NCBI GenBank assembly: GCA_046758005.1
Contig: JBHHZJ010000032.1
Coordinates: 1 to 30,565 of the forward strand
DNA length: 30,565 nucleotides
Reading direction: 5' to 3'
Source: JBHHZJ01 sp046758005
GTDB taxonomy: Bacteria > Pseudomonadota > Alphaproteobacteria > Kiloniellales > J153
Both the position numbers and the translations under genes were made by a program. Shown here in pieces: positions 7,215-14,782 of this stretch. Every line of letters begins with the position of its first letter. Position 1 is the first letter of the stretch. The notes under the pieces were generated by a model, which saw only the letters and a program-made list of their open reading frames with translations, was not told the DNA's origin and did no database searches.

Positions 7215-9314
7215 ATGACGACGCAGTTGGTGTTTGTCCTCGCCTGCGGTGTGCTGGCCTTGATCTATGGCGTGTGGGCGTCGCGGTCCGTGCTGGCGGC
7301 CAGCGCGGGGACGGAGCGCATGCAGGCGATCGCCGGGGCGATCCAGGAGGGCGCGAAGGCCTACCTCAACCGTCAGTATCGGACGATTGCCGCCGTGGGC
7401 TTCGTGGTCTTCCTGATCATCTCGTTCGCCCTCGGGATCAAGGTCGGCATCGGCTATCTGATCGGCGCGGCACTGTCGGGCGCGACCGGCTACATCGGCA
7501 TGAACGTCTCGGTGCGCGCCAACGTGCGCACGGCGGAGGCGGCCCGCAAGGGCCTGGCCGAAGGACTGGGCATCGCCTTCCGCGCCGGCGCGGTCACCGG
7601 GCTGCTCGTCGCCGGGCTCGCGCTGCTTGCGGTGGCGGGGTATTACGCCGTCCTGCTCGGCATCGGCGCCGAAGGCCGGGACCTGACCGAACCGCTGGTC
7701 GGGCTCGGCTTCGGGGCGTCCCTGATCTCCATTTTCGCCCGCCTCGGGGGCGGCATCTTCACCAAGGGTGCGGACGTGGGCGCCGACCTGGTGGGCAAGG
7801 TCGAGGCGGGAATTCCGGAGGACGACCCGCGCAACCCGGCGGTGATCGCGGACAACGTGGGCGACAACGTGGGCGACTGCGCCGGCATGGCGGCCGACCT
7901 GTTCGAGACCTACGCGGTGACGGTTGTCGCGACAATGGTGTTGGCCTCGATCTTCTTCGCCGGAACCGAGATGATGGCTCAGACCATGGTCTATCCGCTG
8001 GTGATCGGCGGATCGTGCATCATCGCCTCGGTGATCGGCACGTTTTTCGTCCGCCTGGGCCGGAGCCAGAGCATCATGGGTGCGCTCTACAAGGGTTTCA
8101 TCGCCGCGGCCGTCATCTCCGCCATCCTGCTGTGGCCGGTGACCGAGTGGGTGATCGGCACGGACACGGTCCTGACCGTGGGCGGCCGGACGTTCGTCGG
8201 CCGCTACCTGTATTATTGCGGCCTGATCGGTCTGCTGATTACCGGCGGGATCATCTGGGTGACCGAGTACTACACCTCGACCGACTACCGTCCGGTGCGC
8301 AGCATCGCCCAGGCCTCGACCACCGGTCACGCCACCAACGTCATCCAGGGCCTGGCCGTATCCATGGAGGCGACCGCCGTTCCGGCGCTCATCATCGTGG
8401 CCGGCATCATCGCGACCTATCTGCTCGCCGGCCTGTTCGGCATCGCGATCGCGGTCACCACGATGCTGGCGCTGGCCGGCTTGGTCGTGGCGCTGGACGC
8501 CTACGGTCCGGTCACCGACAACGCCGGCGGTATCGCCGAGATGGCGGATCTCGAGGCGGACGTGCGCAAGATCACCGACGCGCTCGACGCGGTCGGCAAT
8601 ACGACCAAGGCGGTGACCAAGGGCTACGCCATCGGTTCGGCCGGCCTGGGCGCACTGGTTCTGTTCGCGGCCTACACCTCGGATCTGGATCTGTTCGTGA
8701 AGCAGGGCCTGATCGATGTCGGCGACGGGATCGACTTCGCGCTGTCCAACCCGTTCGTCGTCGTCGGCCTGTTCATGGGCGGCCTGCTGCCGTACCTCTT
8801 CGGCGCGCTGGGCATGACCGCGGTCGGCCGGGCGGCCGGCGCGGTGGTCGTCGAGGTGCGCCGCCAGTTCAAGGAGATCCCCGGGATCATGGAAGGCGAG
8901 GGCAAGCCGGAGTACGGCCGCTGCGTCGACATGCTGACCAAGGCCGCGATCAAGGAGATGATCGTGCCCTCGATGCTGCCGGTGCTGTCGCCGATCGCGC
9001 TCTACTTGGTCGTGTTGCTCATCGCCGGCCAGGCGGCGGCGCTGGCCGCGCTCGGGGCCATGCTGCTCGGCGTGATCGTGACCGGGCTGTTCGTGGCCGT
9101 GTCGATGACCGCCGGCGGCGGCGCCTGGGACAACGCCAAGAAATACATCGAGGACGGCCAACACGGGGGCAAGGGCTCGGAGGCCCACAAGGCCGCCGTG
9201 ACCGGCGACACCGTGGGCGATCCCTACAAGGACACCGCGGGCCCGGCGGTCAACCCGATGATCAAGATCACCAACATCGTGGCGCTGCTGCTGCTCGCCA
9301 CGCTCGCCGCGTAG
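7215..9314 (+). CDS. hppA: Membrane-bound pyrophosphatase, K+-independent proton-pumping type
   Basis: This integral membrane enzyme hydrolyses pyrophosphate and pumps protons, conserving energy and pulling biosynthesis. The ATG at 7215 (AAAGGG upstream) gives 699 residues, normal for bacterial H+-PPases, which have about 16 membrane helices. The substrate site is intact: GADLVGKVE, DDPRNPAVIADNVGDNVGD, DAYGPVTDNAGGIAEMADL, and the C-terminal GGAWDNAKKYIE and TGDTVGDPYKDTAGPA. Lys465 in the GNTTKA motif is the residue that separates K+-independent enzymes from K+-dependent ones, which have Ala there. An intrinsic terminator follows. In phototrophic or micro-oxic alphaproteobacteria such pumps help at low energy, but that role here is inference. 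Confidence 0.97.
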   Translation: MTTQLVFVLACGVLALIYGVWASRSVLAASAGTERMQAIAGAIQEGAKAYLNRQYRTIAAVGFVVFLIISFALGIKVGIGYLIGAALSGATGYIGMNVSVRANVRTAEAARKGLAEGLGIAFRAGAVTGLLVAGLALLAVAGYYAVLLGIGAEGRDLTEPLVGLGFGASLISIFARLGGGIFTKGADVGADLVGKVEAGIPEDDPRNPAVIADNVGDNVGDCAGMAADLFETYAVTVVATMVLASIFFAGTEMMAQTMVYPLVIGGSCIIASVIGTFFVRLGRSQSIMGALYKGFIAAAVISAILLWPVTEWVIGTDTVLTVGGRTFVGRYLYYCGLIGLLITGGIIWVTEYYTSTDYRPVRSIAQASTTGHATNVIQGLAVSMEATAVPALIIVAGIIATYLLAGLFGIAIAVTTMLALAGLVVALDAYGPVTDNAGGIAEMADLEADVRKITDALDAVGNTTKAVTKGYAIGSAGLGALVLFAAYTSDLDLFVKQGLIDVGDGIDFALSNPFVVVGLFMGGLLPYLFGALGMTAVGRAAGAVVVEVRRQFKEIPGIMEGEGKPEYGRCVDMLTKAAIKEMIVPSMLPVLSPIALYLVVLLIAGQAAALAALGAMLLGVIVTGLFVAVSMTAGGGAWDNAKKYIEDGQHGGKGSEAHKAAVTGDTVGDPYKDTAGPAVNPMIKITNIVALLLLATLAA

Positions 9315-9338
9315 GCGTCCGGGCCACGGCGCGCAAGC

Positions 9339-9370
9339 AAAGCCCCGGGGGCGATCCCGAGGGGTTTTTC
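9339..9370 (+). terminator. Intrinsic terminator after hppA
   Basis: AAGCCCC pairs with GGGGTTTTT, with an inner GGG/CCC stem and a GA bulge, followed by TTTTTC at 9365-9370. It begins about 25 bases after the hppA stop, the expected place for rho-independent termination. Confidence 0.65.
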
Positions 9371-9403
9371 TTGCCCCACGAATTCAGGGACAGCGGGATA
9401 ATA

Positions 9404-9443
9404 CCAGCGGTCATTGCAAATGACCGCTGGGCGTTCAAACGCC
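9404..9443. repeat. Two abutting perfect palindromes between hppA and bamE
   Basis: The first has 12-base arms, CCAGCGGTCATT and AATGACCGCTGG, around a GCA loop (9404-9430). The second, GGCGTT-CA-AACGCC (9430-9443), shares its first base. Neither has a following T-run on the plus strand. The combination resembles REP-type extragenic palindromes. Whether it is repeated in the genome cannot be seen from this window. Confidence 0.7.
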
Positions 9444-9490
9444 ACGCAGGCTTTCCTCGCCTAAGCTCGGGCGCGCGGTCGCGCTTGCCA

Positions 9491-9521
9491 AAGGGCATTG
9501 TGAGTCAATCACAATGCCCTT
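9491..9521. repeat. Perfect 13-base inverted repeat downstream of bamE
   Basis: The arms AAGGGCATTGTGA and TCACAATGCCCTT enclose GTCAA. The element lies about 48 bases beyond the minus-strand bamE stop and could terminate or stabilise that transcript, although only TTT follows on that strand. It may instead belong with the palindromes at 9404-9443 as one extragenic element. Confidence 0.65.
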
Positions 9522-9569
9522 CGGTATAAGCGTCTTTTGCAACGAGATTTTCGCTGAGCGCGCCGGGCG

Positions 9570-10040
9570 TCACTGCGTGGCGCCGGAGAACCGTCCAAGA
9601 TTGCCGAAGATCTGCTGCAGCAGCGTCACCTCGCGCCCCTCGGTCGGCGTAACGCGATCGACCGGGTCGATCGTCTGCCCGTCCGCGAGCGTGTAGGTCT
9701 TCGTGTCGGCGACCTTGCCGCCCTCGTCGAAGGAGACGACGACGACCTTGCGTTCGAGCACCTCGGGCCTGAAGAACGCGAACTCCGTCGTCTTCTGCCC
9801 GATGTAGTACCACTTGCTGTCCTGGAACGTGGACACCGTGGAGGGCGAGCCGAGCAGCTTGGCGACATCGACCCGCGAGTGGACGCCGGGGCTGATCTTC
9901 GACAGGTCGGCCGGGTCCGGCAGATTGCCGCGAACCTGAATCGACTGCTCGCAGGCGCCGAGCCCGAGCGCCAGGATTGCGCCAAGTAACACCGACCGAA
10001 GGCCCGCGCGATCCGCCGAGTTTGCGGCGATGTTGCTCAT
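9570..10040 (-). CDS. bamE: Outer-membrane assembly lipoprotein BamE (SmpA/OmlA family)
   Basis: BamE is a small lipoprotein of the BAM complex that inserts beta-barrel proteins into the outer membrane. The 156-residue protein has a signal sequence with the lipobox LGAC (lipidated Cys30). The family segment follows: ISPGVHSRVDVAKLLGSP, then WYYIGQKTTEFAFFRPEVLE and a beta strand KVVVVSFDEGGKV. An earlier in-frame ATG at 10058 exists, but a GGAGGGG stretch lies correctly before the ATG at 10040. The gene is divergent from the bc1 chaperone gene and has its own promoter-like site at 10085-10112. Confidence 0.94.
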   Translation of the reverse strand: MSNIAANSADRAGLRSVLLGAILALGLGACEQSIQVRGNLPDPADLSKISPGVHSRVDVAKLLGSPSTVSTFQDSKWYYIGQKTTEFAFFRPEVLERKVVVVSFDEGGKVADTKTYTLADGQTIDPVDRVTPTEGREVTLLQQIFGNLGRFSGATQ

Positions 10041-10084
10041 GGCCCCGCCCCTCCGCATTGGTTCGATTTCTCCCTCACGACTTG

Positions 10085-10112
10085 ATTACACAGTTCACCG
10101 CCGCCATTTCAA
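10085..10112 (-). promoter_or_regulatory. Sigma-70-type promoter for bamE
   Basis: Read on the minus strand, TTGAAA (10112-10107) and TGTAAT (10090-10085) are separated by 16 bases, each matching five of six consensus bases. The predicted start near 10078 leaves a leader of about 38 bases before the bamE ATG with its GGAGGGG. Confidence 0.6.
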
Positions 10113-10172
10113 GCCTGAATATCAGCAAATCCGCGCCGGGGGGCGTCCGGACGAGGCATCGGGACGAGGGGC

Positions 10173-10724
10173 ATGGTTCTTGGCAACCTGTTTCGCCGCA
10201 ACTCCTGCCAGGCGCAGGCGCGCGCGCTGTACGAGGCGGTCGTGGCGCAGGCGCGCCGGCCCGAGTTCTATACCCACTGCGGCGTGCCCGATACGCTGGA
10301 CGGCCGCTTCGACCTCGTGGCGCTGCACGCCTTCCTGCTGCTGCATCGCCTGAAGCGGGATCACCCGGCCTCGGCCGAGCTTGGCCAAAGCGTATTCGAC
10401 ACCATGTTCCTGGACATGGACCAGAGTCTGCGCGAACTGGGTGCCGGGGACCTCGGGGTCGGGCGCAAGGTGAAACGGATGGCCCAGGGCCTGTACGGAC
10501 GGATCGCGGCCTACGAAGCCGGGCTCGAAGGCGCCGATGCGGAGCTGGAAGCCGCGCTGCGCCGCAATCTCTACGGCACCGCGGCGCCCCAGGCGGCTTG
10601 CGTCGAGGCGGTCGCCGCCTACATGCGGCGCGAGGCGGCGGCGCTCGGGCGGCGGAGCTACGCCGCGCTGGCCGCAGGCCGGCTGTCCTTCGGCGCCCCG
10701 CCGCGCCCGCGGGACGGAAAATGA
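10173..10724 (+). CDS. Ubiquinol-cytochrome c chaperone (CBP3 family)
   Basis: Proteins of this family assist maturation of cytochrome b in the bc1 complex; mitochondrial Cbp3 is the best-known member. The 183 residues match the family core: FYTHCGVPDTLDGRFDLVALH, the LGQSVFDTMFLDMDQSLRELG segment (positions about 68-88) and GDLGVGRKVKRMAQGLYGR. A GAGGGG lies before the ATG at 10173. No membrane helix or signal peptide is seen, in keeping with a peripheral cytoplasmic chaperone. Its TGA overlaps the ATG of the DUF177 gene (ATGA at 10721-10724), implying translational coupling. This bc1-chaperone/DUF177/rpmF order is common in alphaproteobacteria. Confidence 0.92.
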   Translation: MVLGNLFRRNSCQAQARALYEAVVAQARRPEFYTHCGVPDTLDGRFDLVALHAFLLLHRLKRDHPASAELGQSVFDTMFLDMDQSLRELGAGDLGVGRKVKRMAQGLYGRIAAYEAGLEGADAELEAALRRNLYGTAAPQAACVEAVAAYMRREAAALGRRSYAALAAGRLSFGAPPRPRDGK

Positions 10725-11326
10725 GCGCGCGGCGGGCGACGCGCAGCCCGGCGGAACGGGACTTACCCGGGAGAGCGATGTTGACCCAGGGGAGACAACC
10801 GAAGCCCGAGTTCTCGCGCCTCATGCCCGTGGAGCGACTGGGCGAGGCGGAGGCACGCGAGGAAATCGCGGCCACGCCCGAGGAACGTGCGGCGGTGGCC
10901 AGGCGCTTCGACCTGCGCGCGCTCGACGAGCTGCGCGCGGTCGTGCGCGTCAGGCGCGAGGGAAAGGACCTGATACGCGTGCGTGGACGCTTCACGGCCG
11001 ACCTGGTCCAGACTTGCGTGGTCAGCCTGGAGCCGGTGCGCAACCGCCTGGAGGAGTCCTTCACGCAACTCTACACACTCGCGCCCGCCGCTGCGGCGGT
11101 CCGGGAGGCCGTGGTGGAGCCGGACGAGGAAGAGCCGCCCGAGGCGGTCGGTCCCTCCGGCATCGACCTGGGCGAGGCCGTGGCCCAGCAGCTCGCCGTG
11201 GCGCTCGATCCCTATCCCCGGGCGCCCGGCGCGAAGCTGTCGCAGGCGGCCTTGGGCGAGCGCGGCGAGGCTGGTGACGACGGAGGCCCTTTCGCCGCCT
11301 TGAAGGCCTTGAAGGGGCGCGGGTGA
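10721..11326 (+). CDS. DUF177 (YceD-like) protein, possible 23S rRNA accumulation factor
   Basis: This family lies next to rpmF in most bacteria and is linked to 23S rRNA accumulation (YceD in E. coli, plant homologues). Core features are PEFSRLMPVERLG, FDLRALDELRAVVRVRR, a single cysteine in QTCVVSLEPV, and the acidic tail segment EPDEEEPPEAVGPSGIDLGE. The ATG at 10721 overlaps the upstream stop and gives 201 residues. A second ATG at 10778, with GGGAGA before it, gives 182 residues and fits the usual short lead before PEFSR, so the true start could be either. A zinc-binding cysteine set is not visible. The exact molecular role is unproven. Confidence 0.9.
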   Translation: MSARRATRSPAERDLPGRAMLTQGRQPKPEFSRLMPVERLGEAEAREEIAATPEERAAVARRFDLRALDELRAVVRVRREGKDLIRVRGRFTADLVQTCVVSLEPVRNRLEESFTQLYTLAPAAAAVREAVVEPDEEEPPEAVGPSGIDLGEAVAQQLAVALDPYPRAPGAKLSQAALGERGEAGDDGGPFAALKALKGRG

Positions 11327-11363
11327 CTGATGCCGCTGGGGCTGGCCGGGAACTTGGCCGGGC

Positions 11364-11410
11364 TTGCCGGACCGACGGTTTTTGGCTAAGAAGCGGCCTT
11401 GAGCAGGCCG
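11364..11410 (+). promoter_or_regulatory. Weak promoter-like pair and leader hairpin before rpmF
   Basis: TTGCCG (11364-11369) and TAAGAA (11387-11392) are 17 bases apart. A hairpin CGGCCT-TGAGC-AGGCCG follows at 11394-11410, 23 bases before the rpmF ATG. The 107-base gap after DUF177 is otherwise non-coding. It could allow separate expression of L32, but both signals are weak. Confidence 0.3.
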
Positions 11411-11433
11411 ATCTGGATTCGGAAGACGAGATT

Positions 11434-11616
11434 ATGGCGGTTCCCAAAAAGAAGGTCTCCCGCTCGCGACGCGACAAGCGGCGGGCGCACAATGCCCTGG
11501 CGCCGAACGCCTACCACGAGTGCCCGAATTGCGGCGAACTGAAGCGCCCGCACCACCTGTGCGGGGCTTGCGGCTATTACGACGGCCGGGAGGTCGTCGA
11601 AATCGAGGCGGTCTGA
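11434..11616 (+). CDS. rpmF: 50S ribosomal protein L32
   Basis: L32 is a small structural protein of the large ribosomal subunit. The ATG at 11434 gives the invariant start MAVPKKKVSRSRRDKRRAHN and a 60-residue protein. Four cysteines form the zinc ribbon: CPNC (residues 30 and 33) and CGAC further on. An upstream in-frame ATG at 11323 would add 37 unrelated residues and is rejected. The order DUF177-rpmF-plsX-fabH is one of the most conserved small clusters in bacteria and couples ribosome and membrane lipid genes. Confidence 0.97.
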   Translation: MAVPKKKVSRSRRDKRRAHNALAPNAYHECPNCGELKRPHHLCGACGYYDGREVVEIEAV

Positions 11617-11678
11617 CCCCGGCCGACCCCAGGCGCACGACCAGACCGGACATCCGCCGGACAGGAACGGAAAACGGC

Positions 11679-12725
11679 GTGAGCGGTCGCCTGACCATAG
11701 CCCTTGACGCGATGGGCGGCGACGCCGCTCCGCGGATGGTCGTGCGCGGCGCCAACATTGCGCGCCAACGCTATCCGGAGGCGGAGTTTCTGATGTTCGG
11801 GCGCGAGAACGAAGTGCGCCCGTTTCTCGACAAGCTCAAGCGCCTCAGGGCGGTGACCACTCTCGTGCACACCGACGACGTGGTCAGCGGCGAGGAGAAG
11901 CCCTCGGTCGCGCTGCGCAGCGGCCGCAACTCCAGCATGCGCCTGGCGATCAACGCCGTGCATGAGGGCAGGGCCGACGGCGTCGTCTCCGCCGGCAACA
12001 CCGGGGCGCTCATGGCGATGGCGAAGTTCGTGCTCAAGACGCTGCCCGGGGTCGACCGCCCGGCGATTGGGGCGTTCTTCCCGACCTTGCGCGGCGAGAC
12101 CCTGATGCTCGACCTTGGCGCCAACGTGTCCTGCAACGCGCGCAACCTCGTCGACTTCGCGGTCATGGGCAACGCCTTCGCGCGTTGCGTCCTCGGCGTC
12201 CTGCAGCCGACCTTCGGGCTGCTCAACGTGGGCTCCGAGGAACTGAAGGGCCACGAGGCGCTGCAGGAGGCGAGCGCCGCCTTGCGCGAGGCCCACCTGC
12301 CGGGCGAGTTCGTCGGCTTCATCGAGGGTGACGACATCGCCAAGGGCACGGTCGACGTGGTCGTAACCGACGGCTTCACCGGCAACGTCGCGCTCAAGAC
12401 CGCGGAAGGCACCGCCATGCTCATCAACGAGTACATGCGGCGCACCTTCAAGAGTTCGATCGTGGCCGGGCTCGGCTATCTCCTGGCGCGCTCGGCGATG
12501 CGCAAGCTGCGCAAGCGGCTCGACCCGCGCCGTTACAACGGAGCCATTTTCCTCGGCCTGAACGGCATCACGGTGAAAAGCCACGGCGGCACCGACTCGC
12601 TCGGGTTCGCCAACGCGATCGGCGTGGCCATCGACATGAAGAAGTACGGCATCATTCAGAAGACGCGGGCCGACTTCGCCACCTTCATGCAGCGGCCGCC
12701 GAAGGCGCAGGCCGCGGCCGGATAA
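11679..12725 (+). CDS. plsX: Phosphate acyltransferase PlsX
   Basis: PlsX makes acyl-phosphate from acyl-ACP for the PlsY step of phospholipid synthesis. It is a peripheral membrane protein. The GTG at 11679 gives 348 residues beginning SGRLTIALDAMGGDAAP, the classic N-terminus. Further motifs are GVVSAGNTGALMAMA, LDLGANVSC, LNVGSEELKGHE, DVVVTDGFTGNVALKTAEG and VKSHGGTD. A GGAAC stretch precedes the start at slightly long distance. The stop overlaps the fabH start (TAATG at 12723-12727), indicating coupled translation with fatty-acid initiation. Confidence 0.97.
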   Translation: MSGRLTIALDAMGGDAAPRMVVRGANIARQRYPEAEFLMFGRENEVRPFLDKLKRLRAVTTLVHTDDVVSGEEKPSVALRSGRNSSMRLAINAVHEGRADGVVSAGNTGALMAMAKFVLKTLPGVDRPAIGAFFPTLRGETLMLDLGANVSCNARNLVDFAVMGNAFARCVLGVLQPTFGLLNVGSEELKGHEALQEASAALREAHLPGEFVGFIEGDDIAKGTVDVVVTDGFTGNVALKTAEGTAMLINEYMRRTFKSSIVAGLGYLLARSAMRKLRKRLDPRRYNGAIFLGLNGITVKSHGGTDSLGFANAIGVAIDMKKYGIIQKTRADFATFMQRPPKAQAAAG

Positions 12726-13699
12726 TGGCGCGTCGCTCTTTGGTCGCGGGCTGCGGCTCCTATCTGCCCGCCCGCGTGATCACCAACGCCGAGCTCGCCC
12801 GAACCGTCGATACCTCCGATGAATGGATCCGGCAACGCACCGGGATCAGGGAACGCCGGGTCGCGGCGGAGGGCGAAACCACCTCGGACCTGGGGTTGCA
12901 GGCCGCCGAGGCCGCGCTTGGCATGGCCGGGCTGGCGGCCGGCGACCTGGATCTCGTCGTGTGCGCCACCTCGACGCCGGACGAGACCTTTCCGGCGACC
13001 GCGACGCGGATTCAGGCCCGGCTCGGCATGACGCGGGGCGTGGCCTTCGACGTGCAGGCCGTGTGCAGCGGCTTCATTTACGCTCTGGCTGTCGCCGACA
13101 ATTTCGTGCGCCTGGGCCAGGTCAGGAACGCCCTCGTAATCGGCGCCGAGACCTTTTCGCGCCTTCTCGACTGGGAGGACCGCACGACGTGCGTGCTGTT
13201 CGGCGACGGCGCCGGCGCGGTCGTGCTGCAGGCCACGGACGGCGCGGGCGGGCCGGAGGATCGCGGCCTGTTGTCCACCCATCTCTATTCCGACGGCCGT
13301 TACCACGACGCCCTGTACGTCGACGGCGGGCCGTCCTCGACCGGAACCGTGGGCCATCTGCGCATGCAGGGCCGCGAGGTGTTCCGCCACGCCGTGGTGC
13401 GCATGGCCGAGGCCATCGACGCGGCGCTGGAGGCCAATGGCCTGACCCCCGGGGACATCGACTGGCTCGTGCCGCACCAGGCCAACCTGCGCATCATCGA
13501 GGCCATGGCCCGGCGCCTCAACCTGCCGGACGAGCGCGTGGTCGTCACCGTGAACCGCCACGCGAACACCTCGGCCGCGTCGATCCCGCTCGCGCTTTGC
13601 GAGGCTGTGGGCGACCGGCGAATCCAGCGCGGCGACCTGATCCTGATGGAGGCCATGGGCGGCGGTTTCACCTGGGGTTCGGCGCTGTTGCGCTGGTAA
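12725..13699 (+). CDS. fabH: Beta-ketoacyl-ACP synthase III
   Basis: FabH condenses acetyl-CoA with malonyl-ACP to start fatty-acid synthesis. The 324-residue protein has the full catalytic triad: Cys114 in VQAVCSGFIYAL, His251 in PHQANLRI and Asn281 in NRHANTSAASIP. The N-terminal SYLPARVITNAELA and SDEWIRQRTGIRERR segments are typical, as is the C-terminal GGGFTWGSALLRW. Its first base is the last base of the plsX stop. About 130 bases follow before ihfA, containing a promoter-like site, so ihfA can be expressed independently. Confidence 0.98.
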   Translation: MARRSLVAGCGSYLPARVITNAELARTVDTSDEWIRQRTGIRERRVAAEGETTSDLGLQAAEAALGMAGLAAGDLDLVVCATSTPDETFPATATRIQARLGMTRGVAFDVQAVCSGFIYALAVADNFVRLGQVRNALVIGAETFSRLLDWEDRTTCVLFGDGAGAVVLQATDGAGGPEDRGLLSTHLYSDGRYHDALYVDGGPSSTGTVGHLRMQGREVFRHAVVRMAEAIDAALEANGLTPGDIDWLVPHQANLRIIEAMARRLNLPDERVVVTVNRHANTSAASIPLALCEAVGDRRIQRGDLILMEAMGGGFTWGSALLRW

Positions 13700-13773
13700 C
13701 CGGATTCGCCGCGGCGGGCGGTCTCGACCCACGCTTTAAGCAAACGGTCCATCCTCCGGAAGTGGCTGGATGT

Positions 13774-13802
13774 TTGACCACCCGGCGGGGTTGCGCTAAC
13801 GT
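13774..13802 (+). promoter_or_regulatory. Promoter for ihfA
   Basis: TTGACC (13774-13779, five of six consensus) and TAACGT (13797-13802) are separated by 17 bases. The predicted start near 13809 leaves about 24 bases to the ihfA ATG, including a good GGGAGAG ribosome site. Confidence 0.5.
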
Positions 13803-13832
13803 TTGGCGAATTACATTCATTGGGAGAGCTTC

Positions 13833-14144
13833 ATGGCCCCTCGAACGGTGACGCGTGCCGATCTTAGCGAGGCGGTCTATCAGGAGGTCGGCCTGTCGCG
13901 CAACGAGTCGGCGGACCTCGTCGAGTCGGTTCTCAACGAGATCTCCGATGCCCTGGTTCGCGGCGAGCTGGTCAAGCTCTCGTCGTTCGGGAGCTTTTCC
14001 GTGCGCCAGAAGGGCCAGCGCATCGGCCGCAACCCGAAGACCGGTGAGGAAGTCCCGATCCTGCCGCGGCGGGTGCTCGTCTTCCGCGCCTCGCACGTGC
14101 TGAAAAACCGCATCAACGAATCCCTGACGCGCTCGCGCGGCTGA
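13833..14144 (+). CDS. ihfA: Integration host factor, alpha subunit
   Basis: IHF is a heterodimeric DNA-bending protein used in replication, recombination and sigma-54 promoters. The ATG at 13833 has GGGAGAG upstream and gives 103 residues. The TVTRADLSEAVYQEVGLSR helix region, the LSSFGSFSVRQKG strand and the DNA-intercalating arm GRNPKTGEEVPI are complete. HU and IHF-beta share the fold; the C-terminal PRRVLVFRASHVLKNRIN and the neighbouring merR support the alpha subunit. In alphaproteobacteria ihfA-merR is a standard pair following plsX-fabH. Confidence 0.93.
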   Translation: MAPRTVTRADLSEAVYQEVGLSRNESADLVESVLNEISDALVRGELVKLSSFGSFSVRQKGQRIGRNPKTGEEVPILPRRVLVFRASHVLKNRINESLTRSRG

Positions 14145-14188
14145 GGGCCGATACGCAAGGGACATCGCCCGGGAGCCATTGCCAGACG

Positions 14189-14563
14189 ATGCCAGCGAAT
14201 CGTACGGGAGGGAAATCGGCCGCCGCGTTCCGCACGATCAGCGAGGTATCGCACGAGTTGGACGTGCCGCAACACGTCCTGCGCTTCTGGGAGGCCAAGT
14301 TCTCGCCGGTGCGCCCGCTCAAGCGCGGCGGCGGGCGGCGCTACTACCGCCCGGAAGACGTCGACCTGCTGCGCCGGATCCGCAATCTGCTCTACACCGA
14401 GGGATACACGATCAAGGGCGTCCAGCGCCTGCTGCGCGAGGGCCAACTCAAGATCGACCGGCAGGTGCCGGACCCGCCGGCGCCCTCGCAGCGCGAGCAG
14501 CTGCAGGCGATCCTCCACGAGCTCGTCGAGCTGCGCGACATCCTGCGCCGCGCGATCCGTTAG
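14189..14563 (+). CDS. MerR-family transcriptional regulator
   Basis: The 124-residue protein has an N-terminal winged helix (about 15-65). It contains TISEVSHELDVPQHVLRFWE and GGGRRYYRPEDVDLLRRIR, followed by YTEGYTIKGVQRLLREGQ and a short C-terminal helix ending LVELRDILRRAIR. There is no cysteine metal-binding loop, so it is not a MerR/CueR metal sensor; its effector is unknown. It lies 44 bases after ihfA and is conserved there across alphaproteobacteria, which suggests a housekeeping role. GGGAG upstream is somewhat distant from the ATG; the preceding bases offer no better start. Confidence 0.9.
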   Translation: MPANRTGGKSAAAFRTISEVSHELDVPQHVLRFWEAKFSPVRPLKRGGGRRYYRPEDVDLLRRIRNLLYTEGYTIKGVQRLLREGQLKIDRQVPDPPAPSQREQLQAILHELVELRDILRRAIR

Positions 14564-14568
14564 CCGCA

Positions 14569-14597
14569 TTGCCTCGGCCCGCGGCCGGCGGTATATA
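14569..14597 (+). promoter_or_regulatory. Strong promoter for tRNA-Pro
   Basis: TTGCCT (14569-14574) and TATATA (14592-14597) are separated by exactly 17 bases. The predicted start near 14604 leaves about 39 bases of leader, which contains a GCGGCCC/GGGCCGC hairpin at 14617-14635, before the mature tRNA. Confidence 0.7.
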
Positions 14598-14642
14598 GGG
14601 TCAGGCTTGGCATTCCGCGGCCCGATCGGGGCCGCACCAGGG

Positions 14643-14719
14643 CGGAGCGTGGCGCAGGCTGGTAGCGCACTTGGCTGGGGGCCAAGGGGTCGCCGGTTCG
14701 AATCCGGCCGCTCCGACCA
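14643..14719 (+). tRNA. tRNA-Pro, anticodon GGG
   Basis: The 77-base sequence folds into a full cloverleaf. The acceptor stem is CGGAGCG/CGCTCCG, the D stem GCGC/GCGC, the anticodon stem CTTGG/CCAAG with loop CTGGGGG, the variable loop GGGTC, and the T stem GCCGG/CCGGC with TTCGAAT. A genomically encoded CCA ends it. The anticodon GGG reads CCC, and C at the 5' end of the acceptor is typical of proline tRNAs. Confidence 0.97.
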
Positions 14720-14782
14720 TCTCTTGTCTCAATCGTTTGCGGCCTCGGTTTCGCGCCGCGCGGGCCGCCGCGCCTGGCCGGC

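Noticed and set aside
7194..9188. Long minus-strand open frame opposite hppA
   Set aside because: Its composition (His, Asp, Arg, Gln repeats) is typical of an antisense frame in GC-rich DNA, and hppA accounts for the constraint.
11323..11433. N-terminal extension of L32
   Set aside because: The 37 extra residues match nothing in the family, and the ATG at 11434 gives the invariant MAVPKKK start.
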